Source: a virus. Taken from it: a stretch of 35,486 nucleotides of DNA. The DNA is taken from IMG/VR virus record IMGVR_UViG_3300031227_000200, positions 1 through 35,486 of that record. One strand, written 5' to 3'. Under the pieces are notes generated by a model. The model searched no databases, was not told the origin of the DNA, and saw nothing but the letters and a program-made list of their open reading frames with translations. A program made the position numbers and the translations under genes. This document shows, piece by piece, positions 21,690-28,470 of this stretch. The first letter of the stretch is position 1. Each line of letters begins with the position of its first letter.

Positions 21690-21960
21690 GGTCATCCTCC
21701 TCATCGCCAGGAAGCCGAGACCATCCGCTCTCTAGCTCACGGGCCACCTCTGCGCCGCCAATCTGTATCTCCTCGACAGTGACGGAGTCGTACTCCTCGC
21801 CGAGGGAGACCTCAATCGGCTCTGGCAGCAGGATAGTCAGCACGGCATCTGCCGGCATGATTGAGGAGAGGCTACGACAGTTCCCGTCGCTATCCCACGT
21901 TTCTACAACGCCGCCGATACCCAAAATATGACCTGTCTCTATGCACCTAATCACCATCAT
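21679..21960 (-). CDS. Hypothetical acidic protein
   Basis: 93 residues starting MMVIRCIETGHILGIGG. Mostly beta (AVLTILLPEPIEVSLGEEYD) with an acidic tail (GDEEDDHDD). The ATG pair at 21960/21957 has AAGAGAGA upstream. The 80 bases before it hold a CTCCCC-3-GGGGAG hairpin but no gene. Not recognised. Confidence 0.76.
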   Translation of the reverse strand: MMVIRCIETGHILGIGGVVETWDSDGNCRSLSSIMPADAVLTILLPEPIEVSLGEEYDSVTVEEIQIGGAEVARELESGWSRLPGDEEDDHDD

Positions 21961-22040
21961 TCTCTCTTTCCGGGCAGGCCGACCGGCTCCCCGGTGGGGA
22001 GGCGAAGCCAGCCACTGGTTATTGCCTACTGTCCATCTCC

Positions 22041-22430
22041 TCAAGTTGCGAATGGGTCATCATCGGCGAACGGATCATCATCAGGCGGCGTGGAGTTGTC
22101 GGTAGCCTGCTGCTGCCCTTGCCTCGCTTGGTCGCCGAACGTAACAGTGTGGGCGATGACCTTCCAGCCTGTCCGTTTCTCGCCGCTATCGGCAGTCCAG
22201 CTCTCCTGCTGCACTCGACCAGACACGGCGACATTCGAGCCTTTGTGGAGATATTCCACAACCGCTTCCGCAACCGCATCAAATGCTATACAGTTGAACC
22301 AACCAGGCTCATCCTTGTTTTGATGTGCGGCGCGCACTGCTACGGAAAACACGCAGAACTTCTTCCCGCCCTGGCTGTTCTTCTGCTCCGGCTCGCCGCC
22401 CAGGCGACCGGCGATATTGATACTGTTCAT
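22041..22430 (-). CDS. ssb: Single-stranded DNA-binding protein
   Basis: 129 residues with the OB-fold order of bacterial SSB: MNSINIAGRLGGEPEQK, KFCVFSVAVRA, PGWFNCIAFDAVAEAVVEYL, KGSNVAVSGRVQQESW, KVIAHTVTFGD. It ends in a short acidic tail, DDDPFADDDPFAT, like the conserved SSB tip that binds partner proteins, but with AT after the last Phe. GGAGGT precedes ATG 22430. Encoded beside the annealing protein, it should coat DNA in replication and recombination. Confidence 0.95.
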   Translation of the reverse strand: MNSINIAGRLGGEPEQKNSQGGKKFCVFSVAVRAAHQNKDEPGWFNCIAFDAVAEAVVEYLHKGSNVAVSGRVQQESWTADSGEKRTGWKVIAHTVTFGDQARQGQQQATDNSTPPDDDPFADDDPFAT

Positions 22431-22453
22431 TTCTGTAACCTCCGTTTGTAGTG

Positions 22454-23407
22454 TTATGCGTCCGGTTGTGCGTCCTGCTCAGGTGTTGCCTCCGGCTGTG
22501 CGTCAACTGCTGCCCCGCTATCTTGGTGGCGGCGCCAGACTGCAGCACACATCGTGGCATCAAGATCATCGATTGCTACCCATTCATGATTAGGTTGCGT
22601 GAGCTTGATTAGTGCATTGACTACATTGTCGTGACTGGCAGGCTCATTCCCTTGCTCGCTGAGGTAGAATGCGAGGTCGCCAGGCGTCTGCGGCGCGTCT
22701 GACGGTGGCCCGCCCATGCGCTGAGGTTGTGGTTCCGGCGGCGCAGGCTCCTGTGGTGGCGCGTCTTGCTCGTTCGGTGATGCTACGGCTTCGGCGATAG
22801 CGCCCTCCGTTATGGCGTCTGCGATGTCGCAGGTGCCCTTGCACTTGGGATATGTGCTACACCCGTAGAATTTTCCCTTCTTGCCATCTCGCAATCGCAT
22901 GGGCGCGCCACAGTCAGGACACGTCACGTTGCCAACAACCTGCTCCTGCGCGGCGTTGCTTGTTGCGGCAGGGCCGTTGCCCTGCTGCTGGCCTCCCTGC
23001 GCCGCCTGCGGACGTGTAGCGCCCGCGTTGCCCACAGGACCATCTACAATCCGCTTACCCTCATCAAGCTCTTCGCCGCAGAACTGCGTACCGTAGCCGA
23101 GCAATGCCAGTGCCCGCCCGATAGCTCCGGTCTCTGCCTTCTCAACGAAATCAGCGAAGCCGCCCTTGGTCTCCGTCTTCGTTGCCGTGGCAACCATGCG
23201 CCCCTCTGGATCGTAGATGTTCGCGCGGTATCGCGCTGCCTGCTCAGTAACATCTTCGCCAACCGTGCTGATGCCCCACCCGCTGTCTGCTGGGTAATCC
23301 TGCCGAAACCACACGAGGCGCCACTTCACCTCCAGATATTCCTTGCCCTTGATGTCAGTCAGGTGCGACCGTGGGTCAAACTGCCCGTTGCTCACTGCTT
23401 CTGCCAT
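22454..23407 (-). CDS. Probable single-strand annealing protein with C4 zinc ribbon
   Basis: 317 residues. The first ~125 residues (HLTDIKGKEYLEVKWRLVWF, RANIYDPEGRMVATATKTET, DFVEKAETGAIGRALALLGY, GTQFCGEELDEGKRIVD) match a phage family seen with recombination genes; ETGAIGRALA also occurs in ERF/Rad52-like proteins. A linker leads to a topoisomerase-type zinc ribbon, CPDCGAPMRLRDGKKGKFYG then CSTYPKCKGTC (residues 163-193). The C-terminal ~60 residues are a separate helical piece. Neighbours SSB and Gam-like protein support a recombination role. ATG 23407 has GAGGAG upstream. Confidence 0.75.
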   Translation of the reverse strand: MAEAVSNGQFDPRSHLTDIKGKEYLEVKWRLVWFRQDYPADSGWGISTVGEDVTEQAARYRANIYDPEGRMVATATKTETKGGFADFVEKAETGAIGRALALLGYGTQFCGEELDEGKRIVDGPVGNAGATRPQAAQGGQQQGNGPAATSNAAQEQVVGNVTCPDCGAPMRLRDGKKGKFYGCSTYPKCKGTCDIADAITEGAIAEAVASPNEQDAPPQEPAPPEPQPQRMGGPPSDAPQTPGDLAFYLSEQGNEPASHDNVVNALIKLTQPNHEWVAIDDLDATMCAAVWRRHQDSGAAVDAQPEATPEQDAQPDA

Positions 23408-23412
23408 TTGCC

Positions 23413-24180
23413 TCAGCTCCTCTTTGTACAATTTTCTGCGAGGGCGTCCTGCTCCCAGCGGAGGCGGACTAGCCTGCCCTCGTTGGTATGTATCCAACCT
23501 ATATGGCACCTCTCGCAAAGGCAGATACCATTTGCTTCGTCACTGCGTAGTTCGGGATAGTCTGCAAAAGCCGCTTTGTGGTGGACGTGCAGGCCCTTGC
23601 TGTGCTTATCGAAGACCTTGCCGCAAAGCTGACAGGCGTAAGCATCACGCTTGCGGCAGGCGCGCCTCCACTCACGGGAGCCATTCTGTTCCCACCTGCC
23701 GCGCTCGTCACTTGCACCGCCCTTCCAGCCGGGATGACTCTCGCCAGTCTGATGTTCGCTCATCCACACCCCTTTGCACTTAGTACCACAAAAGTGGTGT
23801 TTTGAGCGCGCCAGCTGGTCGGGCTTTCTTTCTACTAGTGCACCACATTGCGCACAGGCACAAGTGGCGAGGCCGCCGTTCCAATTGCAACTATTCTCGC
23901 CAGTTCGATGTTCGCTTCTCCATGCCCCGTGACATTCCTTGTCGCAAAAGTGGTATTTCGACTTTGCTAGCTCACTGGGTTTTCTCTTCAATGGTGTGCC
24001 GCACTGCGCACAGATACAGGCGACAGGGCCGCCTTTCCAACGGGGATGATTCTCGCCAACTTGATGCTCACTTCTCCAAGCCCCCATACACTTATAATCG
24101 CAAAAGCGGTGCTTCGAGCGCAATAATTCGCAGGGATTTCTCCATAGCGACTTCCCGCACTGATCGCACGTACAAATCAT
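23413..24180 (-). CDS. HNH endonuclease with three tandem zinc-binding repeats
   Basis: 255 residues. Residues 3-154 are three copies (period 52) of C-x2-C-G...RKP-x-L-x-RSK-x-x-FC-x3-C-x-G-x-W-x-SEH-x-x-GE-x3-x-W-x-GG. Each can bind one zinc and probably contacts DNA. The nuclease part (181-231) has ACQLCGKVFD, LHVHHKAAFADYPELRSDEA and NGICLCERCH, a complete HNH motif with Cys4 support. Such free-standing enzymes are often homing endonucleases. It is the first gene of its operon, between E3 and the annealing protein. The start ATG 24180 is 39 bases after E3. Confidence 0.92.
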   Translation of the reverse strand: MICTCDQCGKSLWRNPCELLRSKHRFCDYKCMGAWRSEHQVGENHPRWKGGPVACICAQCGTPLKRKPSELAKSKYHFCDKECHGAWRSEHRTGENSCNWNGGLATCACAQCGALVERKPDQLARSKHHFCGTKCKGVWMSEHQTGESHPGWKGGASDERGRWEQNGSREWRRACRKRDAYACQLCGKVFDKHSKGLHVHHKAAFADYPELRSDEANGICLCERCHIGWIHTNEGRLVRLRWEQDALAENCTKRS

Positions 24181-24219
24181 GACTTCGCCTCTTTGGATTT
24201 CTCTGCGCCACACAACGAG

Positions 24220-24319
24220 ATAGCCCGCCCGCGATTCGATTTTGCTTGCCTGCCGAGGCGTAGCGTTATCGGTTGCGGACGGGCTATAGAAAGCACAAAA
24301 CGCCACGGTCTCGGCAGAC
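24220..24319 (-). ncRNA. Leader RNA element E3 with interleaved stems (A-B-A'-B')
   Basis: Starts at the predicted +1 (24319). Stem A pairs 24310-24319 with 24248-24257 (GTCTGCCGAG with CTCGGCAGGC, one G-U), internal loop, then GCGT/ACGC (24300-24303 with 24263-24266). Stem B pairs 24275-24287 with 24220-24232, 13 bp. The linker between stem B 5' and stem A 3' is 8 nt (AACCGATA). Same plan as E1 and E2 with different bases at paired positions. The HNH gene starts 39 bases downstream. Confidence 0.75.
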
Positions 24320-24325
24320 GTTTCA

Positions 24326-24354
24326 ATTATACAGGAGGCGAATAGCGAAGTCAA
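24326..24354 (-). promoter_or_regulatory. Sigma-70-type promoter for the HNH/recombination operon
   Basis: On the minus strand TTGACT (24349-24354), a 17-base spacer and TATAAT (24326-24331). The -35 contains the TGA stop of the SWIM-type gene. Predicted +1 at 24319 is the first base of E3. Confidence 0.88.
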
Positions 24355-24620
24355 GCTGCACCCTCAGCTCCTTTTCTCACTGCAATCCAGATCATCTCGA
24401 CGGCTAGAATATGGCTACACCTGCGGTTTGGTCGATGCATCCAATATTGACATTCACAATACCAGCATCGCCCGTCGTTGCGTACATCATAGGTTGCGGT
24501 ATCTCCTTGCACCGTGGCGTGGCAACCGTCTAGCCCGCCGGAGTGCCACGCAGCCTTCCCGCGTGCCAGCAGCCGCGCCGCTTTCCTCCACTGGTTGCCA
24601 GTCGGCTTGTGTTTCTTCAT
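24351..24620 (-). CDS. Small SWIM-type zinc-finger-like protein
   Basis: 89 residues. A basic N-terminus (GNQWRKAARLLARGKAAWH) precedes a beta part and CWYCECQYWMHRPNRRCSHI, which fits C-x-C...C-x-H of SWIM zinc fingers (YDVRNDG-CWYCEC also matches). SWIM domains bind nucleic acid or protein partners. It is the last gene of its operon and its stop overlaps the next promoter. The ribosome site before ATG 24620 is weak (GAGGT, 13 bases away), so coupling to the Gam-like gene is likely. Confidence 0.8.
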   Translation of the reverse strand: MKKHKPTGNQWRKAARLLARGKAAWHSGGLDGCHATVQGDTATYDVRNDGRCWYCECQYWMHRPNRRCSHILAVEMIWIAVRKGAEGAA

Positions 24621-24624
24621 CTGG

Positions 24625-25302
24625 CTACACTACCTCGAATGTCCGCTCTTCGTCGGGCTGCTTCATCCGCACGAACTCGACAACCAGGCCGGTGCCGGAA
24701 TGCACGAAAGAGCCATCTGCCTGTTCCTCGAGGCGCTCCTTGAATGGCGTCCTTGCTAGCGTTTCATTGATGACGCCGAGCATTTCCTGTGCGTGCGCGA
24801 AGCCCAGCGCGGCGTCCTCATCCCATACAATATACGCCCGGTTCTTCTTCATCATCAGCTTGACGCCGCAGGGCAACGCCACGCTCGTCTCGTCGGCATG
24901 GAAGTCGCCGAAATACTGCTCCAACACATAGGCGAAGAAACTCTGCGCCCGCAGGTGCTTCTGCGTCTCAGTCTGCTGCCACTTCCGTATCTGCGCTATC
25001 TGGCTATCGGCTACCGTGTCCACCTCGGCACATTTCTCCCGCGCCCGCGCAACCTTCTGCGCCGCCCAGTCTGCCAAGCGCATTGCGCCTCCGGCCTCGC
25101 CGCCTGCGTGATCGCGGATGTTCCAGCCGGTACGTTCCGCGTCAACTATCTGGCCGGCAGTGATGCCAAACTCCGCCGCTACATACTCCTCCAGCGCGCC
25201 TTCGAGGTCGCCTTCGTCGGTCACGCCCAGAACCTTCATCAACTCATTGCGTTCTTCGTCCGTTGCGTCATCCAACATTTCCCGTGCGTCTGCCATTGTC
25301 AT
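24625..25302 (-). CDS. gam: Gam-like host-nuclease inhibitor
   Basis: 225 residues. The central coiled coil (VADSQIAQIRKWQQTETQKH) followed by SFFAYVLEQYFGDFHADE, VALPCGVKLMMKKNRA and IVWDEDAAL matches the Mu Gam type, which binds DNA ends and blocks host exonuclease degradation. An extra N-terminal ~100 residues holds short helical regions. A GGAGGG precedes two ATGs six bases apart; the first is at 25302. Together with annealing protein and SSB it forms a recombination set. Confidence 0.83.
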   Translation of the reverse strand: MTMADAREMLDDATDEERNELMKVLGVTDEGDLEGALEEYVAAEFGITAGQIVDAERTGWNIRDHAGGEAGGAMRLADWAAQKVARAREKCAEVDTVADSQIAQIRKWQQTETQKHLRAQSFFAYVLEQYFGDFHADETSVALPCGVKLMMKKNRAYIVWDEDAALGFAHAQEMLGVINETLARTPFKERLEEQADGSFVHSGTGLVVEFVRMKQPDEERTFEVV

Positions 25303-25457
25303 TCGCCCTCCGTTGCAACCGGCACATCATCCGGTCGCCGATAGTGCTTGCTATTCGTCCAGCCAAGCCGCACTGCCTCGGCCTGCACCGCCACCGTTTC
25401 GCTGAAGCTGGTCCGCAAAACTTGCTCCGGTCGCGTGGCTGTCTGCTTAGTTGCCAT
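25299..25457 (-). CDS. Small hypothetical protein
   Basis: 52 residues starting MATKQTATRPEQVLRTSF. GGAGGTAAG lies before ATG 25457. Stop and start overlap both neighbours, so it is in the operon of the HTH and Gam-like genes. Not recognised. Confidence 0.78.
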   Translation of the reverse strand: MATKQTATRPEQVLRTSFSETVAVQAEAVRLGWTNSKHYRRPDDVPVATEGE

Positions 25458-25746
25458 CGTTGCTTACCTCCAACGCGGCCCGCACTACCTCGCGAGCCTT
25501 CTTTGTAGCCCTCAGCGGCTTGCCGGTCTGGATGCCGAATACCTTGCCGAACGCAACCCGCAGGCCCTCGTTGGCAAGCCACCTGCTCAGTGTGTTCGTG
25601 TTTACGCCCAACACCGCCGCAACGGCCTTGAGCATCCCTGCCTCGGCCAGCAAGCCCAGCAGGAGTTGCTTCATTGACAGCGGCGCAAACCGCGCCAGTG
25701 CATCTCGTTGCTTCGCGTACCTCGAGTCCTTCGGCACATCAATCAT
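25447..25746 (-). CDS. Helix-turn-helix DNA-binding protein
   Basis: 99 residues. KAVAAVLGVNTNTLSRWLAN is a good helix-turn-helix; a leucine-rich helix precedes it (PLSMKQLLLGLLAEAG). Its own promoter (25771-25800) has a palindromic operator, which suggests it is a regulated or self-regulating early regulator. AAAGGAG precedes ATG 25746. Whether it binds the operators at 25773 and 32372 is inference. Confidence 0.82.
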   Translation of the reverse strand: MIDVPKDSRYAKQRDALARFAPLSMKQLLLGLLAEAGMLKAVAAVLGVNTNTLSRWLANEGLRVAFGKVFGIQTGKPLRATKKAREVVRAALEVSNDGN

Positions 25747-25770
25747 AGCGATTACTCCTTTCTATAGGAC

Positions 25771-25800
25771 ATTATAGTCCAGTCTATAGTACGGTGTCAA
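25771..25800 (-). promoter_or_regulatory. Promoter with palindromic operator, copy 1
   Basis: Minus strand TTGACA (25795-25800), 18-base spacer, TATAAT (25771-25776). A 16-base palindrome, TATAGTCCAGTCTATA (25773-25788), covers the spacer and -10. A near-identical one lies at 32372-32387, same position relative to the boxes. A repressor bound here should block RNA polymerase. The -35 overlaps the TGA stop of the upstream small gene. Confidence 0.87.
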
Positions 25801-25934
25801 GTGTTCTTTCGGTAGCGCCGGTATGCTTCCTCGGCGTGGTCATCGCTGGCCCGTGCTATCCATGCCAGGGAGGTCAGGAAGAGCAGGCCGATTGCGACGT
25901 AGAGCAGGACGGCGATAAGTTGCCAGATAGTCAT
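25797..25934 (-). CDS. Tiny single-pass membrane protein
   Basis: 45 residues starting MTIWQLIAVLLYVAIGLLFL. One hydrophobic segment is followed by a charged tail (DDHAEEAYRRYRK). The start overlaps the upstream stop (ATGA); AAGGAA lies upstream. It is the last gene of the operon from 32.3 kb, and its stop lies inside the next -35. Confidence 0.76.
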   Translation of the reverse strand: MTIWQLIAVLLYVAIGLLFLTSLAWIARASDDHAEEAYRRYRKNT

Positions 25935-26272
25935 GTAGATGGCTTCCTTTCCTTCCAGACTATGCCGAACGCCTCTTGCAGAAGTGACCTCAACACCTCG
26001 GCGGACACGCGCTTGTGCTTGGCAAGCTCGCGCATGGCGGTAATGTACTCATCCATTTCCTCGACCTGAAGGCCGAACTTTACGAAGCTGCACAGAATGC
26101 AGAGAATATTCGACATAGCCTCGTCGGGAATTACAACCCCAAAGCATCTTGCGTACAGGTGATACCAAGCAAGCTCCATCGCGATCCGCGCAACCCGTCG
26201 CCGCGCCCGCCAGCAAAGCAGGCAGCGTCCCCAGCATCCTACTGTTGTCCAGATGCGCTTCCAGTTAGGCAT
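25931..26272 (-). CDS. Hypothetical helical protein
   Basis: 113 residues starting MPNWKRIWTTVGCWGRCLLC. The middle and end are helical (AMSNILCILCSFVKFGLQVE, AEVLRSLLQEAFGIVWK). Cys-rich at 13-20. GGAGGG lies before ATG 26272; a longer in-frame form would run through the repressor gene and is rejected. Not recognised. Confidence 0.75.
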   Translation of the reverse strand: MPNWKRIWTTVGCWGRCLLCWRARRRVARIAMELAWYHLYARCFGVVIPDEAMSNILCILCSFVKFGLQVEEMDEYITAMRELAKHKRVSAEVLRSLLQEAFGIVWKERKPST

Positions 26273-26588
26273 CGGGTAGGCCCTCCGTTTCGCTGTCCGC
26301 CGCCTGCGGCACGTCAATAGTCTTCGCGACCATGCCTTGCGGCTTTTGCAGCACCGGCCGCCTGTTGAGCAGCCGCGCCCAGAAGCTGAGCGCCGGCCCA
26401 TATAGCAGGTGCGCGGTCGCGCAGTCGAGCGTTGTTGCCAAGTCCTCCACAGTCTCGACGCGCGGGCTGGTTCTGTCCTTCTCCAGCTTGCTGATTGTCG
26501 AGGTGCTTAGGCCTGCGCGGTCGGCAAGTTCCCGTTGCGTCCATCCGGCGGCCTTGCATAGCTCGCGGATACGGTCTCCCATCGTCAT
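26265..26588 (-). CDS. XRE-family repressor-like protein
   Basis: 107 residues. A classic Cro/CI-type helix-turn-helix: DRIRELCKAAGWTQRELADR, then AGLSTSTISKLEKDRTSPRV, with ETVEDLATTLDC as its last helix. The C-terminal ~40 residues are unlike CI cleavage domains. It lies in the operon controlled by the operator at 32372, so it is the best candidate for the factor binding both operators, but this is inference. AAGGAG precedes ATG 26588. Confidence 0.9.
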   Translation of the reverse strand: MTMGDRIRELCKAAGWTQRELADRAGLSTSTISKLEKDRTSPRVETVEDLATTLDCATAHLLYGPALSFWARLLNRRPVLQKPQGMVAKTIDVPQAADSETEGLPDA

Positions 26589-26633
26589 GCTGATTTCTCC
26601 TTGCGCGTTGGAGTCGCGCCCCTCAAGTTGTGC

Positions 26634-26822
26634 CTATCGTATATTCCGCTCTTCACTAACAACCACCAGTAGGTCGGCGGGAAAGTTCTGTTGCTCCATC
26701 CAACCCAGGTAGCCGGTCGGTACCTCGTCGAGGTGGTCGCCCATGTGCTTGCCGAAGTCCAGGACGATCCGGTCACCGTGACAGTGCGCGCGGCCCTCGA
26801 AGTCGTATTCGTCAGTGGGCAT
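26634..26822 (-). CDS. Small DUF3820-like protein
   Basis: 62 residues. FGKHMGDHLDEVPTGYLGWM and QQNFPADL match the short motif (F-GKH-G..L.++P..YL.W+) of DUF3820-like proteins found in phages and at the end of exonuclease X. GGAGGTGG lies before ATG 26822. The function is unknown; a DNA-linked role is possible. Confidence 0.75.
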   Translation of the reverse strand: MPTDEYDFEGRAHCHGDRIVLDFGKHMGDHLDEVPTGYLGWMEQQNFPADLLVVVSEERNIR

Positions 26823-27042
26823 TGGCGGCCACCTCCGCCCGATGCTCTATGAAACGCCGAAGCTCCGAAAGGTAAAACCGGCGCTTGTCGCCAGGACCTC
26901 GGAAGCACTTTAGCCTCCCGCGTCGAACGTACCTGCGCACGGTAGCCGGGCAGACGCCGAGGAGCCTTGCCGCCTCGCCCATCCAGACAACGCGGTCGAG
27001 TAGCCGCGCCTTGTACGCTTCGTGTGCTTCGATGGTAGTCAT
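26812..27042 (-). CDS. Excisionase/MerR-like helix-turn-helix protein
   Basis: 76 residues. VVWMGEAARLLGVCPATVRR, then YVRRGRLKCFRGPGDKRRFY and LSELRRFI is the standard excisionase-type (HTH_17) DNA-binding domain. It may act as Xis or as an early regulator; no integrase gene is in the window. GGAGGTGG precedes ATG 27042; it overlaps both neighbours. Confidence 0.87.
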   Translation of the reverse strand: MTTIEAHEAYKARLLDRVVWMGEAARLLGVCPATVRRYVRRGRLKCFRGPGDKRRFYLSELRRFIEHRAEVAANAH

Positions 27043-27242
27043 TCCGCCACCTCCGCCTTCTCGACCTTCGCTTCCGGCTCGTCCGCGCTCATCACCTGCA
27101 CGTCATCGTCCGTCAGGCCCGCGTACCAGACCGTCTTGCAGACCGGGCAGGTGACGCGGTGCAGATACAGGTAACCCGGCTTCGCGATACGCTCTTTGCG
27201 GAAATTGTGACAGTTACACTTACGGTTCCAGCAGGTTTGCAT
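27039..27242 (-). CDS. Small zinc-binding protein
   Basis: 67 residues. MQTCWNRKCNCHNFRK and VTCPVCKTVWYAG give C-x4-C-x-C and C-x2-C, a likely zinc ribbon. Tail acidic (SADEPEAKVEKAEVAE). AAGGAGGT lies before ATG 27242. Not recognised beyond that. Confidence 0.8.
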   Translation of the reverse strand: MQTCWNRKCNCHNFRKERIAKPGYLYLHRVTCPVCKTVWYAGLTDDDVQVMSADEPEAKVEKAEVAE

Positions 27243-27262
27243 ACCAAACCTCCTTCGTCCAG

Positions 27263-28435
27263 TTATCGCATGACCTGCATCGGCATGAGAACGTACAACC
27301 CGCGCTTCCCGCTACTGCAACGCAGAGGAGACAGCGGCCCGTTGGCTTCGATTGTGACCTTCCCGTCGCCAAGCCGGTCGAGATACTGTGTCAGATATTC
27401 ACCGTTGAAGGCGTGCGCGAGCGCTGGTTCTTCTATCGCCATGATTTCTGCGGAGACTGGCATGGTGCTCTCCGCGACAGCCTGCCCTTCGTCATTAGCC
27501 GTCATCGCGCTCAGGTGCCAGATGCCGTCGCCGAGGTGGGCCACCACTCGGCAAGCATCCTGTTTGGCTATCGGCGCAAGCGCAGTCAAAGCCGCCCGCG
27601 CCTCCTCCACGTCCACTATCCACTGATAGGTGCGGCCCTCTTCCGGGATGACCTTCGGATAGTTGACGTAGGTGCCCTCGAGACACAACCCGCGCACCTG
27701 GCGATTGCAGGCGGTGAACGATAGGGCCTTCGCCTCATCCCGGCCCTTCGCTGGCCGCACTGCCGCAACGGTCACCAACTCGTCCTCGGCTACTGTGCTC
27801 AACGCCTTCTGCACGTTCCTGAGCGTCGCCGTGGGCAGCAGGGCGTAGTCGGCAAGGCGCTTGCCCAGCTTGATCCTCGCCGCGCCCGTGACGAGCCTGT
27901 AGGTGTCCGTTGCCACTGCGGTGAGGCGGCTTCGATTGGTAGCCAGATACACGCCGGTGAGTATGGGCCGCGTCAGGTCAGTTGATGCCGCGAAGCTCAC
28001 GTCGGCCAGCAACTCCTGCAAGTCGCCCGCCGGAATGGTGAACCAGTGCCGTGCATTGTCCGTGTTGACGCATTTCCACTCGCTGGGTTTCGGCGTCTTG
28101 GTGGCACAGATTACTGAGCGCAATTCACCAACCCGGAGCACCTGATTGCCTGCGGCTTCGCTCAGGCTGAATTGCACACCCCGCTTCGTTACCGGCTTCA
28201 ATGCTGCGCGGAGAAGCGCGGTCGGTAGAATCATCTGTCTGTCTTTGAGCTTCGCGTCCCGCTCTACCTCGAGCGTCACCGAGGCATCGTGCCGCTCGCC
28301 GTCTGATAGCCGCAACGTGCAGGCGTTGCCCTTCGCGGATAGTTGTAGGTAGGGCGTCTCCTGAGCGCCGAGCTTGCCCGGCATACTGATACTTGTGAGT
28401 GCTTGTTTCACGTCTTTGGCGTCCGCTATAATCAT
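27263..28435 (-). CDS. dnaN: DNA polymerase III beta sliding clamp-like protein
   Basis: 390 residues, the length of bacterial DnaN. Recognisable elements of the three-domain clamp are FAASTDLTRPILTGVYLATN, RLTAVATDTYRL (domain 2), ALAHAFNGEYLTQYLDRLGD and GKVTIEANGPLSPL (domain 3), and YVLMPMQVMR at the end, where DnaN has YVxMPM. Such clamps encircle DNA and bind polymerase. There is no polymerase gene in the window, so it may recruit the host's. GGAGGG precedes ATG 28435. Confidence 0.9.
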   Translation of the reverse strand: MIIADAKDVKQALTSISMPGKLGAQETPYLQLSAKGNACTLRLSDGERHDASVTLEVERDAKLKDRQMILPTALLRAALKPVTKRGVQFSLSEAAGNQVLRVGELRSVICATKTPKPSEWKCVNTDNARHWFTIPAGDLQELLADVSFAASTDLTRPILTGVYLATNRSRLTAVATDTYRLVTGAARIKLGKRLADYALLPTATLRNVQKALSTVAEDELVTVAAVRPAKGRDEAKALSFTACNRQVRGLCLEGTYVNYPKVIPEEGRTYQWIVDVEEARAALTALAPIAKQDACRVVAHLGDGIWHLSAMTANDEGQAVAESTMPVSAEIMAIEEPALAHAFNGEYLTQYLDRLGDGKVTIEANGPLSPLRCSSGKRGLYVLMPMQVMR

Positions 28436-28470
28436 GTCCGTCCCTCCGTTGTCCTTGATTGTCCGTACTG

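Noticed and set aside
26812-27042. Proof of a lysogeny module with attachment site
   Set aside because: Excisionase-like and XRE genes are present, but no integrase gene or attachment-site repeat is seen in the window.
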